Shown here piece by piece: positions 37,688 to 50,817 of a stretch of 64,000 nucleotides of DNA; position 1 is the first letter of the stretch, and each line of letters starts with the position of its first letter. A program made the translations under genes and the position numbers. Origin of the DNA: Brugia malayi (Eukaryota; Nematoda; Chromadorea; Rhabditida; Onchocercidae); assembly GCF_000002995.4 (NCBI RefSeq), contig NW_025062475.1, positions 7,692,187-7,756,186 of the forward strand, in the 5' to 3' direction. The notes under the pieces were generated by a model. It was not told the DNA's origin, searched no databases, and saw nothing but the letters and a program-made list of their open reading frames with translations.

Positions 37688-40210
37688 AAATCACTCGTTA
37701 TCAGGACAAGTTTTCACCGGCAATAATGGGAAAGAGTGAGGGATACCTTAATCCATCCCCTGATTCTTCCCCTCTTCTCTCAAACTATATAAAATCGCAA
37801 AATCTTTAACATCAATTTGCGTCGCATATCTTTTTTGCGTCGAATTGATCATCTTTCCAATTCTCTCTTGAAGTAGTTCTCTTCTCCAACCGGTTATTGT
37901 TTTACAGTGACTTCTGTTACTAACTGATGATCATCATTAAAACTTGCTGCTCGGAAGTATAACACATTGATTAGGTCATCGCGGGTCATCCTTACCATGC
38001 TAGGTTATCTTCTTTGCACAGCATGATGTGTCACCGTAAATGTCTCCTTCTTTCTCTCCGTCTCCTCCTTTGGATTGAGCTGTTTTGGAGTATATAACAA
38101 GGAAGGAGGAGAGGGAGAGAGAGGACGCGTTGGTGTCGCGTTGCGTTTATCGATGTATTTAGTTGTAAACATGTTTGTTTATACCGATGGGATGGATGTG
38201 TGTGATTGCTTTTATCATTTGGCCGAGTGGAGAATATGTTTTTTTTGTGCGGTGATATTTCCTATTTAAGTGTCCATCCTCGAGATGCAACATGTACTGG
38301 AAAGAGGACAGTCGTCTCGACAGTTCATTTACTTCTGGTTTCTAGTATCTTTAAGGCTAATGATGGTAGCCAAGTCCTGATCTTTTGACTAAGTCACACA
38401 TGTAAGGAAAGGCATATGCATATCTATTCGATGAATTCCATTCAATTTTTTAATTCCAGAATAATGTGACATTTGATGTGCGCACCTGCCAAAAAAAGTG
38501 AAAAAGATTATCACATGTATTACGAGAGCTATCTGAAGTGCAGGTAAGGACAGCACATTACAATGTTTAATTGCATTTTTGTAAGAAAGAATGTACTTTA
38601 TTTGCACTGCAGATGCGCTTTATCAGTGGATACTTTCGCAAGATAAGAAGAGATCGAAATTACTCATCTTTCTTCACATTTTGCTGTCCTTTCAAATACC
38701 GACCATTACATTAAGTGAACGCTAATGGCTTTTAATTAGCCAAATGTTACCTCAATTAGATAACATGTGGAGTACATCTAAGACCTGAATTGACTTGTAC
38801 GAGTTTTTGTATGCGTTAATCATTTGCATAAATTATGAACTAACTCTTAGTATTCCTGTAAATATCACATGATAAATATCACATGATCAGAAGATTTGCT
38901 ATACGAAGTCTTAAAGTAGTGCATCTGCCGTTTCCTATTTAGAAAAAACACCGATAATGTTTGCTTTCAGATGGCACCTTGTTGGCTAGTTGTATAGAGT
39001 TAGCGAATCATCTAAAAGTTTCTACGCTGTGGACGTTTTTATTTGCTGATCAGCAATGCGATGAATCGTGAGGATGTAGCGCATAGCTAGTCTTTTAGCC
39101 GAACTTTTGATGAGCAGTGATTTGTAGATCGTGTTTTACTTTAAGATTACGTTCTTTATAAATTCGCCTTTTCTGATAGGCTTATTGACAATAAGGATGA
39201 TTGATCTTCACTTGAAAAAGTCGCTTCTGAAGTAACGCACGGAATTCCATTTATCTTCCATTCATTAATGTAACGGAGTCAGTTAGTTCCCATAATTATA
39301 TCAGAAGCATTTTGAGGCTTTGTCGTTAAGACCAACTGCTACTCATTACGTTGGACTTTTGAAAATTTATAAGAAAATTTTGAAAAGTTAGAGGAAAATC
39401 CACACTGTGAAATGTTGTATTGTAATGCTAAGTAGTAATGGAGGTATTTATCGCAACTTCGAAATGTCTTTGAAGTTTGAGGGCTGTAAAATTTTTTGTG
39501 TGTTTAAAATGTTAATGTGTCTCTGATCTGATTGTATTGGTTCTTTCTTAACATTATACCTCTACTGTTGGACCTTTGAATATTTATACCTCGTCTTTTT
39601 ATCGCATGCGTAGCCGATTCAGCCGTATCTACCTCAATTTCTGGATCGCGTTGGCGTCCAGAATGTACAGAAATATACCTCTTGTATCGTGTGTTCTCAA
39701 AACACTTTCTTATTTTTTAATATTTTGCTCGATGTTTTTGCTTCTCTTTTTCATATTGGAATCTTATATTCTTATATTTTGTTAAGAGGTTATTAGCTTT
39801 ACAACATTGTTTTGATTAAGAATTGATTATAATTACTGTACTTACGAAACAGATGGTTAGAAGCTTACTCATTCACAAACGATCTACGTTTGTTCATCTT
39901 CCAGGTGGTAATAAACCGATCATTATGAACTCATTGGATGCGATTACTTTGAACTCATCAAATTATTTCTTCGGTGTTTAGCTTTTGATTTCTTGCGAAA
40001 CTATTAAGTTGAATAGTTGTTAACGCTAAAAATAAGGATCAATCTTGTTTCTACGAATATGTTTGTGTTTGAGCTGTTTTATATCTACGTCAGCAATGAT
40101 GATATATATGTCATTTCTACTTTCAGGTATCAGAGGGGATGTTGAACTAACGGGTAAGTACAGAAAATAGGAGGCTGGTACAGAATTCGTTATAACTAAT
40201 CCGGGTCAGT
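37688..40210. other. Intergenic between minisatellite and PP1
   Basis: About 2.5 kb without a supported gene. It contains a GA-rich tract near 38098-38125 and a short tandem duplication near 38863-38886 (AAATATCACATGAT twice). Confidence 0.5.
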
Positions 40211-40216
40211 TTTATT
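40211..40216 (-). terminator. Poly(A) signal of the PP1 gene
   Basis: TTTATT on the plus strand is AATAAA on the minus strand, about 46 bp beyond the PP1 stop codon. This is a normal distance for a compact 3' UTR. Confidence 0.5.
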
Positions 40217-40261
40217 ATTAATTGAACAATTTCCGCCGTTTTGTGGGATATTCATATTTGC

Positions 40262-42241
40262 TTAGAGAGTGCCAGCAGCTTTCATTGCCATTCTTACAGC
40301 CTTGCTAGCGGGTCGAAATACCTAAAATGCTGGTCAGAACTGAATGAATTCAATCTTCCATATATTCATCCGATAGGAAATAAAGTAGTATTTATGTACC
40401 TGGAAAGAGCAGTTCATGTCTTCTGAAATGGACATCGTACCACCGGCATTGTCAAACTGTCCACAGTAGTGTGGTGCTGAAAAAATGGTAACAAGACGTC
40501 GATTGGCAAAGAATTCATAGCCATCCTGTACTACTTGATGAGCCCGTGCAATCAAATCTAAGTCCAACTTCTGGCAGACGTCCACAACAACATCTTGCCC
40601 AAATGTATAGGACGCACCACGAGTGTTCGCTTGCCAGCCTTTTACCCACTGATCCGGATCTGACCTGTAAATATCTCAAATTCATCTCAATATTGCGTAT
40701 AACCATATATATGCCTGATAATCACCAAAGTAGATCGATTTCCATAGATGGGTTGGGTGGATCAATTGGTCGTGGTAAATTTCGAAGCTGATCCAAATTG
40801 TTCAAATGAGGTGACAAGCCACCATGCATACATAGAATCCGTCCACCAATATAACCACAAAGAGGCATCCAGTTGAATGTATCCTGAAAGTGGGTCATGG
40901 TCTTACAAAAGTTCTTTATAATTTTCCCTCTTTTTTTCACAACAAGGCCTACTAAACTACTTGGAAAGCGTTCCACAAGCGAGTCGAGTGATATCTGCGA
41001 TTGCACTCTTCGAAAAATCCATACACACGATTGATAGCTGGTGTCTCATGATTTCCTGCATTAAGTCAATTAGAAATTCTTTTTTAAAACTATCCATCGC
41101 AGTATAAATTATATCAATGAATTTAAAAAGAGCAGATTTTAAAGTATAATCCTTATCATCTATCTTTAAAGAAAGAAGAGGTGAAGTAATAAGCCACACT
41201 AACATATCTGAGCTTATCCTTCTTTGGCAAACTTGGCTTATATTTTGACTATTTGAAATAGCATACCCCTAAGCATAAAAAAATTTTCGGGATATTTGAT
41301 TTTATAACAAAATTGGAGACATATCGTTTCGATATTCTGTTTCCCACGATCGACGAAATCACCCAAAAATAGGTAGTTAGACTCCGGAGGAAAACCATGT
41401 CTATCATAAATACGGAGCAGATCCGAATACTATAACAAATATTACATTTAATGGAAAGTGTATTTGACATTTGACGATGTCAAATTACCTGAAAGCATGG
41501 CCTAAAGAATGATATATGTTATTCTGATATGTTTCTCTAGCAATCTGATATGTTTCTTTTCTCTAACAAGAAAAGAGAGTTTCCTAGAATTATTAATTGA
41601 AATGGGACATGATTTACTACTTGGCCATGAATATCACCACAGACGACGAGGGGTGGATCGACTTCGATGAGACTGCTTTGACTTATGAATACTTCTTTCG
41701 CTTTTTGGCATACTCGGTGCAGTTCTTCTTCAGCGACCTATAATTCTTTTGAATCTTTCGTCAAATAAGTGAGTGTTGGAGCAATTTTGCATTAAGCACT
41801 TCGAGTGATACTGAATGGTCTTGGTGGTATCAGTAGTTTTAGAACGTCCATCTATCCGAGTGATGAAAGTGGTTAGGTTTGCTTCTGATATATGACTTCT
41901 GGCATCTTCCTGTAGCATTTTTTTCAAGTTTTATTAGTAGACTTGATACATTCAGACCAGTTGTTTCAGTAGTGAGACAGATAGTGGCACAAATAGTTAT
42001 TAAGTAATCAAACGTATACTCAAACATGACTAACCCATCCAAGCTTAAATTTCAGTCCAAAAAACATTATCTCCTCCCTTCCTTTCTCAATTGTAATGCT
42101 CCTTATAATAATTAACTTAAAGAAGTTAGGGACTGAGATAAGTATATAGATCCTAAGTCCTGCCTGGGTTGTAAGTCGTCCACCAGCCATACCCACATTT
42201 AACAGACGGCTAATCATGTTATCAACATCGAATGCCGCCAT
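40262..42241 (-). CDS. PP1-family phosphatase, GSP-3/GSP-4-like (sperm type)
   Basis: Seven exons on the minus strand: 42241-42164, 41737-41621, 41429-41267, 41055-40961, 40883-40726, 40664-40400 and 40321-40262; 311 aa. It is a Ser/Thr phosphatase catalytic subunit with two metals in the active site. Metal-binding motifs are intact: GDIHGQ (60-65), GDFVDRG (88-94) and GNHE (120-123), with the later H in [13 protein letters not shown] and [14 protein letters not shown]. The N-terminus ([19 protein letters not shown]) and blocks such as [16 protein letters not shown] and [15 protein letters not shown] resemble C. elegans GSP-3/GSP-4, which act in sperm chromosome segregation and motility, more than somatic PP1. 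The tail [19 protein letters not shown] is short and basic. Intron 1 appears to use a GC donor. A germline role is inferred from similarity. Confidence 0.95.
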
Positions 42242-43014
42242 TTTAGCGCTTATTTCTTGTTGCTTCGCTGAAAAAAATTAGTAAAAGGTTTTTCCGCATT
42301 TGACAGATAAGTAAACATATATCCCTTTCCATCGAGACAAATTGTAAAAATGGAATGGCGGGATTCTTGGGTTATATTTAGCAAGAACGAGCTGCATCCA
42401 ATTCTTATTCTCAACTGCTGTTAATTCATTAATTTTTGAAAGAGTATTTAATTCGAATCTAAGAAGTGACACAAGTTACTTGTAGTTAAATTTCACTTTA
42501 ATTAAAAATATAAATCACTTTAAAACTCAATGAAGCCAATTTGGGTCGGAATAAGTTAGTCAACAAACGAAAGATGAAACTTATGAGCACATGAATACAG
42601 TTTCCCCCACTGCTATTACCGATATCAAATGCACACTAAGTTGTTGTGGTAAATAAGCAGTTAAGAATGAGACAACCGCTTATAGGCACTGCGAGCCAAT
42701 TATTCTCTGAATTGAGCTGATCAAACAATGAAGATAACTGTTTCATCCTAGCTCCTATATATTCACATCACCAGAAAATTTATGCAGTTTGTGTAGCGGG
42801 CAGTGATAGCGGCGCTGATAGGCAGGTAAGATACTTCTAAATGTTCATGATAATTTGATGAGTTCGGGTTCCATAATGTTCGTCTTATTTTGCTCTTTTT
42901 GGAAGCATATTAAAACTGTGTATGTCGACGATTTCTCTCTATGTGTAATAAAATTTATCACAGACTTTAGTTGATAAGGATACAACTGATTTAATTAAAT
43001 TGTAGAATTTTCTA
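42242..43014. other. Intergenic between PP1 and SLC26
   Basis: Spacer of about 770 bp holding the PP1 promoter side and the SLC26 3' end, both on the minus strand. No gene seen. Same-strand spacing this wide does not suggest an operon. Confidence 0.6.
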
Positions 43015-46000
43015 CTAAATTACATTATCATTAGCGGTGCGAACAGCTTCTTCCACAGATGGATAAAAGGAAGCTTTAGGCACTGAACAGTAGAAACCAA
43101 TCCGCTCGAATGTATCCAGTATCGCCTCTGAAATAAGATGAATTTCAAAATGACCCAAAATTTTGCATTTTTAACTTAACTCGAATTTTAACTCTACCTT
43201 ACACTTGTAAAATCTACCCTACCATATACACCGATGACCAATTTGAACGTTAATCATTGAAATATAATGCGGTTCAATAATTTAAAATTATGTATGCTCA
43301 GAAGAGAAAGTAACTTATCAGTGGCTCATTTATACATTTCGATAATTTGTAAAACAGCATCGTAATGTCTTTTCATGACCTCCTAGCTATCAAGGAATGT
43401 CTAAACTGCCTATTTTGGCTCAATATATTAAACAAGCAGATTGCTTTGATGAATTCTCAACTCAACGATTTATCCTAACATTATTATAGAAAATGTGAAC
43501 CTGATACATTTGCGAATAGAACTGTTTTATTCAAATCTCTTCCTTGTAAGTAAGTCTAGAAATAAGTAAGAAATCATGACAAGATTTTGAATTCATTTTA
43601 TATATTTCATATATAAGGGAGCAAGAAAGAAAGTGATCAATATTTAGTTGAATATGTAACATTGAACTGGTAACATCGCACAAATTTATAGTATATTTTA
43701 AGAGCAGAGGTTGATACGTTTTCAACATCACCGCTTATTTTTCTCTATTTTTAATTTCTTAATTAGAAAAACATAGCTCACGTCTTTAATAGTAAAATAG
43801 CAAATTTTAAACTGAAAAAGATTTGTGTTGTAAACCTCTTTGATAGCTTCAACACCCATTGTATCTATGTTTGATATAGCTCCACAATCGATGATAATAA
43901 CTGCTGGAGAAACCACTTCATACGAAGGTTGACGTTTGATATTACTCGTCATCACCATTTCTTTTTGCAACAATTCTTCGTAATTCGGTTCTGCGACTGT
44001 TTTCGAAACTATCATTTCATTCTGAAATTTAACTAAATGACAAATGAGCAAATCAAATGAAGTAAAAGTTTAAAAAGATAGATCCTAGGTGTCACATTTT
44101 GGTTTCAAATATGCTAAATCTTGAGTATTGATAAGACTTTTCTAAATCGAAATATTGCCAAATTGAAAAAATGGGCCTAATATGACTGTGAAAAAGTTTC
44201 AAAACAAAATCACTCGAGGTAGGAAAATTATCATTGTCTTTCACAACAACTAAAAATATTTTCCATGCGAAAGCGTCATATTAAATAATGTAAAATGAGG
44301 CGAGTTTTCAATGCACTGAGTGCTGATATATATCAGTGATTTTGTTTATATATATATATATATAGCAGAGCTGGCTATATTGTTTGCATGCTAATTTCAC
44401 CATATGCATTAAGTTATAAACACTATTTTCTATAAATAGTATCAGAAAACTAACATTTTTTATACTTTGCAATTCACAATCTTCTCTTGAGTCACTTCGC
44501 AAAACCTCGCTCATTTTACTAAGAAAGCTCGATACTGTGATAAAATTGAGAGCTGCTTCGAAACGAATAATTTCAATATTTTCATTCACCGGCTTTAAAC
44601 CACGATAATAAATCAGAGGTCTATAGATTTCACGATGTATCGTCGTCCTACCCATTATGAATATATTAGGTCTAAAAAGAAAATAATTTGTTACATGAAT
44701 TTAATTGCTTTTTATAGTTTACTGATCATCACTTCTAAATAAAACTGCAAACCGCTGTTCTCTAAGGACCACAGAGATGAGTGTAAAAAGAACTGATATC
44801 ATAAGGCCGGTCATTACATCGAAAGATACTGTTGCTATACAGCTCACCAACCACACTGCCTAAAGTGATTAAATTGATAATTAGTTCTGAAAAAAAAAAA
44901 AAAAAAAAACAATATCTGAAAAACAAAACCAATCTTACTGCATATAACAGCTAAAGTAACAGTTATGAAAAAGGAAGATATAAGCACTAACGAAATCAAA
45001 TTTTGAGATTCGCCATAATTTCGACAATTCACCGAATTGCATGAAAAGACTTCTCAGACTTACAATTACGATGCAAGCCAGTACGCACTACAATTTTAAT
45101 CCAAGTTGTTAATTGATCGATGACTGTCTATTAGGAATTTTTGCTGCTTTACTGAATACGGCAACGAAGACCTATTTTCACTACTTACGCATCCTACATT
45201 GACACCCTTGATAGACGAATCCAATTATAGATAGGATCCACAAAAGTTTAGGAAAAATAAAACCAAAAAAATGAAAATTAACCATACTAAAGAATGAACC
45301 AAAAGAATGAAAACTAACCATAGGAAGAGGTTCAAGAAACGGTCCAATAAAAACAATAACAGTTAAGAGTAATGTATTCGAGAACAAGATATTCAACTGA
45401 AACGATTTACAATAAGAACGAAAACAGAGCATATTTAGAACATAGAAAACTGAAAACGACCTGAGTATTAGCACCAGACTGCTCACATACAGCTGACCGT
45501 GAAAGTGAACCACCGGCAGGAAAGATCGGGAAAAAAGATGATAATGTATGCATCAAACCAACTGCATATAAATCCTAGCATAAAAACAGATTATTACCTG
45601 GAAAAGGCTACTCAGAAGAAGCAGAGTTCAACACTTACAATTCTATACTAATTCTGAATCTTTAACACTTATCTAAATTGGCTTTCTATATTCGAATGAT
45701 AAAGTCACCTTACAAACACAATGGTTCATTTATAAATTGTATTTGAATCATCAAGATAAACCTGTGTAGGATCAATTTTATAACGCCTCTTCTTTGCGAA
45801 TAATTTAGCCATCGATACAACAAACATATATGAAATGATTGCTATCGCGAATGCATCATTCAAAAGATATGGTATTAAATCAAAGTTCGGTAGTGATGGT
45901 GTCGGAATTCTGTAATCAAAAAAGGTCAAATTATAAACTTTTATAGAGCACGTCTCTAGTTCAATACGAAAAGTGAATCTCTGTGGTGAAATTAATGTAT

Positions 46001-49000
46001 GTCAGATAGAATAGATCATCTTAGATTTCGTCAGCAAAAATGGAAGACAGAATGATTTTGCTTTATTGATCTTTGAAAATGCTAACCCTTGAGGGATATA
46101 ATCAACAACTTTTACACCATAGTTGCTCTTCAGATCCATATATACCGAAAATATCGTTACCAAAATAACCTAAAAGCATAATCGAAATAGTTCAGAGTGA
46201 CATCGTCAGAGATATATGCGCCTATATCATACTATCTGTGCTACTATTTAATATTTTCCTAACAATTTTTGAACGTAGAACAGCTTTTATGATGGGATTA
46301 AATTTAGCGGTAGTTAGAAATTCTCTGACAACTTACTAAAATAAGCTCAATAGGCAATGGTACAGATGACCGCTTTTTAAACCATGGATTTACATACCCA
46401 TGGCCAACAAATAAAAATATAATGGACAATATTGATATACAAAGAGTCCAATAATTCGTCTGTGGCAAAGCCAACATCAGATCACGCATCATCTATAACT
46501 ATCTTCTTTTAATATATTTTGATGATTAACAAGTGAAAACGAAACGACACTAATTAAAAGATAAGAAAAGCGAGTCAAAAGAATATTGTCCAACTATAAA
46601 AATGAAAAGATGTTAAGGAAGCAAACAGGGAACATGCACAAATATCGATATTACTTCCTACTTTTAATCAAAAATACATGCATTAATCGAAGTTCGTGAA
46701 ACGGAAAAAGAAGCGAGGATTTGCAACTTAGTAAAACAAAAATTGGGTGAGTTTCTTAAGACTTACAAAGAATAACATGCTGAAACCAGAATAACGCGGT
46801 AATTTTACACCAATGATTTTGTTAAGTTGTGCTGTAAAAACATGAAAAGCTGATCCCGTAGTGAAACCGGAAATAAGAGCATCTGACATGTAAGTAGTAA
46901 GGAATGCCAAACCCATCATCGCCATTACTAGCTGAAAATCTGCTATTACTTATTAAGCATGTATACTACATTTCAAAACCGTTCTTATATTTATTTCTCT
47001 CTAAAACATCGATTTTTGAAATATGTCACTACAGTCCCTTTAATCGAGAAAAGAAATATTTGCCATACTTCAATTTCTTTCTACTGTTAAATAAAAGACT
47101 ATTTATTTCTGATTGTTTTAACTCTCTCAAACGGTGACCAGAAGTTTACATGAGTTATAAGATGTTGCATAGCATGGAAATCTCAAAAAAAAAAAGTAGT
47201 TTCTAGCATACAAATATTCTAAAGGGTTAAGCCATATAGAGTTATTCAAATTAGATTCTCAGATGAACGTTTTTTGGACCAGGAACGACACCTGCAAAAT
47301 ATCTCGCAGATTCTCACACGTGAATCGATAGTTGGTTTTTAATGAGATGTGAAGCAAGATTCCCTTTCAAACCATCTCTAGAAACTTTTATTCGAGAGTG
47401 CTATCAGCACTCTGTAAATTTGATGTATGTCGATCATACTATTTAATAGCCAGTCTCCTAACTGCTTAAGCTTTCCACCTCTATCATGGGCATTCATTCC
47501 AAATAGGTCATCCGAAGAAGATTTATCACTCCAGTCATCAGTTGTTCTATTTAGTGGGCTCGATGACCAGTCAACTCTATTTAATCGAACAGCGTTTTGT
47601 TTTCTTGGATTCACTGGCTGCTTACTTGAAATAGTCCAACAGCCATAGCGAGCGCACTTGTAAGGGTAACCGGGGAAACTTCATAACCAAAGTTTACTGG
47701 ACCTACTACTGGTTTTACGACTTCCATATTGGAACCATTTATCACTTCAAAAATCACATCTGGATCAGGTACAAAACGTAATCGCACTGCTCCTACCATC
47801 AAACTTGCCACGGCAAAAACACCTGTAAATTTTTTTTAATCAAAAAATATACTTATCAACTCAGCTACGATGCCGTTGAAGGAACTGGGACTGACAACTT
47901 AACTGCAGGAATCACGTTTGCACGGCACAATGATAGAAAAAGTAATCACATTTACCTTTTTTAATTTCCTTGTGATTTTGATGTATTCGTGCTGATATTG
48001 TGTGAAGGGTTGTCTTTCTTTATCTTATTAATTTTTCTTTATCTCTATATTATATAGCTTATCTTACCTTTCATTAAGAACTACACTTTTCTCGATTTCT
48101 CGAATGATTACAGAATAAATGATGTCATTAATTATTAAGAAGTAAGAAAAAGCTACCAATTATTCAGAAATTAAGAAAAACGAAAGAAAATATTGAGACT
48201 TATCATTTTTCTAGATAGCACCAGAATCTCCGACAGTGAAAATGACTCCAAAGAATTTCATACACTCCTAAATAATTTAGGTTTTCTTCCATTTCGGCAT
48301 AAAATGAAATTTCTGCATGCAAAAGTACGAAGAATCTTAAAGCTTAAGGCAAAAAGCTTAAATGCAGAAGAAAAGGACTTGAACTAAACCCATATCGCTT
48401 TTCTATTTGCAACAACGAATACTTCCTGCTGCTTCCAGATCTTTTTTATTTTTAAAAGATTATATTTATATCCTCATATTCTTGTGATTAAATGATAGTG
48501 ATTTAACGAAATGACAGAAGCAGGAATACTGTATCCCTCACCAATTGAAATGTGTCTCGATGTTCCAAAGAATGCATAAAAAGTTGAAGTGAAGAACGAC
48601 GTATACATTCCGTAAACTGGCGGAAGACTAGCCAAATTTGCGTACGCCATTCCTGAACAAATTTGCGTACGCCAAACACCCGAATTTGTCACGCATGTAT
48701 TCATATTAGAGTTCTTACTCTTGATCATATTTTTTTACTTATTTACATCAAATGTATAACGATTATAATATAGAATATAGAACTATTTGTATAGAACGAA
48801 ATACAGAACATCTTGACCACTTTTCTGGCTTTTAAAGAGACACCAAGAAATCAAACTAAAATAGTAAATTTAGATGACTACTGAATAAAAGTTAGGTCTA
48901 ACCTTGTGGGACTTGCATAATTCCAACAGTTAGACCTCCGATAATATCGCCATTCAAATCTCTTTTCCAATTGTATCTTGGAAGCCAGTGAAGTATAGGA

Positions 49001-49224
49001 AAGAATGATAACACTGATTTTAGGATATTCCTTGGTAACACTTTCAACTTCACTTTTTCAATGCTGCATAATTTTTCCGCTTGAAGCTGTTTACGTGAAT
49101 ATTCCAACTCAAAGGTTTCCTAAATTACATTAAGTTAATAGTCACAACTAATGGTTCCACAAGTTCATTCTAACAGCATAATTTTCAGGTAATGAATTTT
49201 TATTACCATCCCTTTTTTGACCAT
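43015..49224 (-). CDS. SLC26/SulP anion (sulfate) transporter with STAS domain
   Basis: Seventeen exons on the minus strand: 49224-49207 (tentative), 49119-48903, 48652-48542, 47822-47626, 46931-46767, 46492-46337, 46169-46087, 45909-45762, 45574-45461, 45396-45319, 45087-44992, 44859-44723, 44671-44455, 44021-43836, 43555-43501 and 43127-43015, with all phases closing at 696 aa. Exons 2-3 carry the SulP signature ([18 protein letters not shown] then [11 protein letters not shown]). Later membrane blocks include [20 protein letters not shown] and [20 protein letters not shown]. The C-terminal STAS domain starts near residue 507 ([16 protein letters not shown]) and contains the [16 protein letters not shown] motif, ending TANDNVI. 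SLC26 proteins exchange sulfate, chloride, bicarbonate or oxalate across membranes; the substrate here is not determined. The first 18-nt exon (MVKKGM) is a guess that fits phase. Confidence 0.94.
45262..45322. repeat. 25-bp duplication overlapping the exon-10 donor
   Basis: Copies at 45262-45286 and 45298-45322 differ at two positions. The second contains the splice donor at the end of SLC26 exon 10; the first, inside the intron, is a decoy with GTTAAT in place of GTTAGT. Confidence 0.75.
48633..48674. repeat. 17-bp exact duplication across the exon-3 acceptor
   Basis: CAAATTTGCGTACGCCA occurs at 48633-48649 (inside SLC26 exon 3) and again at 48658-48674 (in the preceding intron), 25 bp apart. 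The real acceptor lies between the copies. Confidence 0.9.
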
Positions 49225-50254
49225 TAATGTTCTCTAAATTTCTTTACTGTGACTCAGAATGGAAAAGAGCGGAATTTGATTACTGTCATCTGTATAATGC
49301 AATACAATGCACAAGTTAACTATATAAATAGGACACAACAACTTCATATGTATCCACGTTAACATGAACGCATTTTTAATTGTGTATTTCCGTTATTTCC
49401 TGAAACTATCAGCATGAATAAATGGATGAAATATAGAAGGAAGAAGCTACCGAGGAAGCAAATAGTCTATTATTGCTGTGGAGATTCTACAACACTGAAC
49501 AGAGCTAAATTCTATCACTGATCTCTGTTGTAAACGGTGACAGGAAAGGAAAGAAAATATTACTACCTGAGAAATAGTTGCCATCCATACAAACAGATTT
49601 CTGCTCAGTTTTTCTTGCATGCACAGATTTTACAGGTGCAGTGCTGTAGGAGTGAATTCATTTGTTCACCTTTGCACAAAAAAATTTTTGAATAAACAAT
49701 AACATGATGTCCTAGTTAATGCTCCAACTGAAGACTTCCCTTAGTGATCTAGCAGATAGCAAAGCCGTAAGCCATAGTTGATATGCTCAAACGTTCAGAA
49801 AAAAGTATCTTCTCCTTTATACGACCTATTCGAAAGAACCTGTGCTACACTCTTTTTCTAATTTGATATATCATCTCATCAAATTCACTTTTTCCAGAAT
49901 GTATATATTATGGCCCAGGTGATGAAAAGTTCCTGTTAAAACAATGATTTGTAGAGAGTGGAGTACATATCCACTATACCAACCGTTCGTTGAAACATCA
50001 GTGGAAGTTGTTTTCATGAAACATTTTCCAGACTTGAACATGTGAAAAGCATACGAATAAAGTCACTATTGTGCGTAAGCAGCATATTGGCTAAAGAAAA
50101 GTGGAAAAGTATCAGTTGATTTGATAAGCATATCATCGGAGTGTGTTATGCTTCAATAGTACACCGCAGTAGAAGAGATGAAGGCAAATGAATCGATGGA
50201 AGTCCGTTTCCAGCATTCAGTCCATTTCGAGATAGATTATAAGAATGTTCTAAG
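49225..50254. other. Intergenic upstream of SLC26
   Basis: Presumed SLC26 promoter. A segment at about 50018-50060 (LEHVKSIRIKSLLC between TTTCCAG and GTAAGC) looks exon-like on the plus strand but does not match the phase of the candidate gene that follows. Confidence 0.4.
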
Positions 50255-50817
50255 ATTTGTCAAGTTCGAGGCCCAGATCAGGAAAATACCCCTCTGTCGC
50301 TAACCGAGAGAAATTTCTTGAATATGTGAAATACCTGCTTCCACTGATCAGCGAAGAATTTTTGTCCCATGCCGATAAGACGACTCGTTGGTAAGATCGA
50401 ATTCAGATCGAATTCAGGAAAGCAACTGCATTACTCTGTCATCTCCTCTCTAGCTGTGTGAATCGAATGAGAGGTCAGAGAAGGTCTTTCAGTCGCACTG
50501 ACCACCGATCAACGGGTGAGTCACTGTCTTATCACTAGGAATATGCTCATAGTAGTTCTAATCGAAATAAAATCCCACAGACCTGGTTCATGCTCGATTT
50601 GACTCTTCCTGTTGGTAATCGTAATGATGATAACACTTCTCTCCTCACTTCTCTTTAACTCGGGAAACCATCTGTCTGTAATATCATGATATAACTATCT
50701 TGAGTGGTGTGATAGCCTTCTATGCATTCTTATCACTAGCTTTCCAGGGCAGTTGTGGATTTGGTTTCAAGCAGCTTACCGGACAACTGCATAATTGTAT
50801 ATTTAGAGACAAAATAA
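50255..50817 (+). CDS. Possible unknown gene, 5'-incomplete
   Basis: Not recognised. Four open segments with good splice sites join without a stop: 50255-50390 (contains KYPSVANREKFLEYV and PLISEEFLSHADK), 50454-50515 (CVNRMRGQRRSFSR), 50581-50614 (DLVHARFDSSC) and 50748-50817 (AVVDLVSSSLPDNCIIVYLE, then TAA). All three junctions keep phase, giving 99 codons plus two leading bases. The codon content is less AT-rich than the surroundings. There is no in-frame ATG in the first segment, so at least one upstream exon is needed. The donors GTAAGA, GTGAGT and GTAATC and the acceptors CTCTAG, CCACAG and TTCCAG are acceptable. It could be a nematode-specific gene or coincidence; no function can be stated. 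Confidence 0.32.

Noticed and set aside
50260..50280. tRNA B-box-like GTTCGAGGC
   Set aside because: No matching A box or cloverleaf around it; no tRNA was found anywhere in the window.
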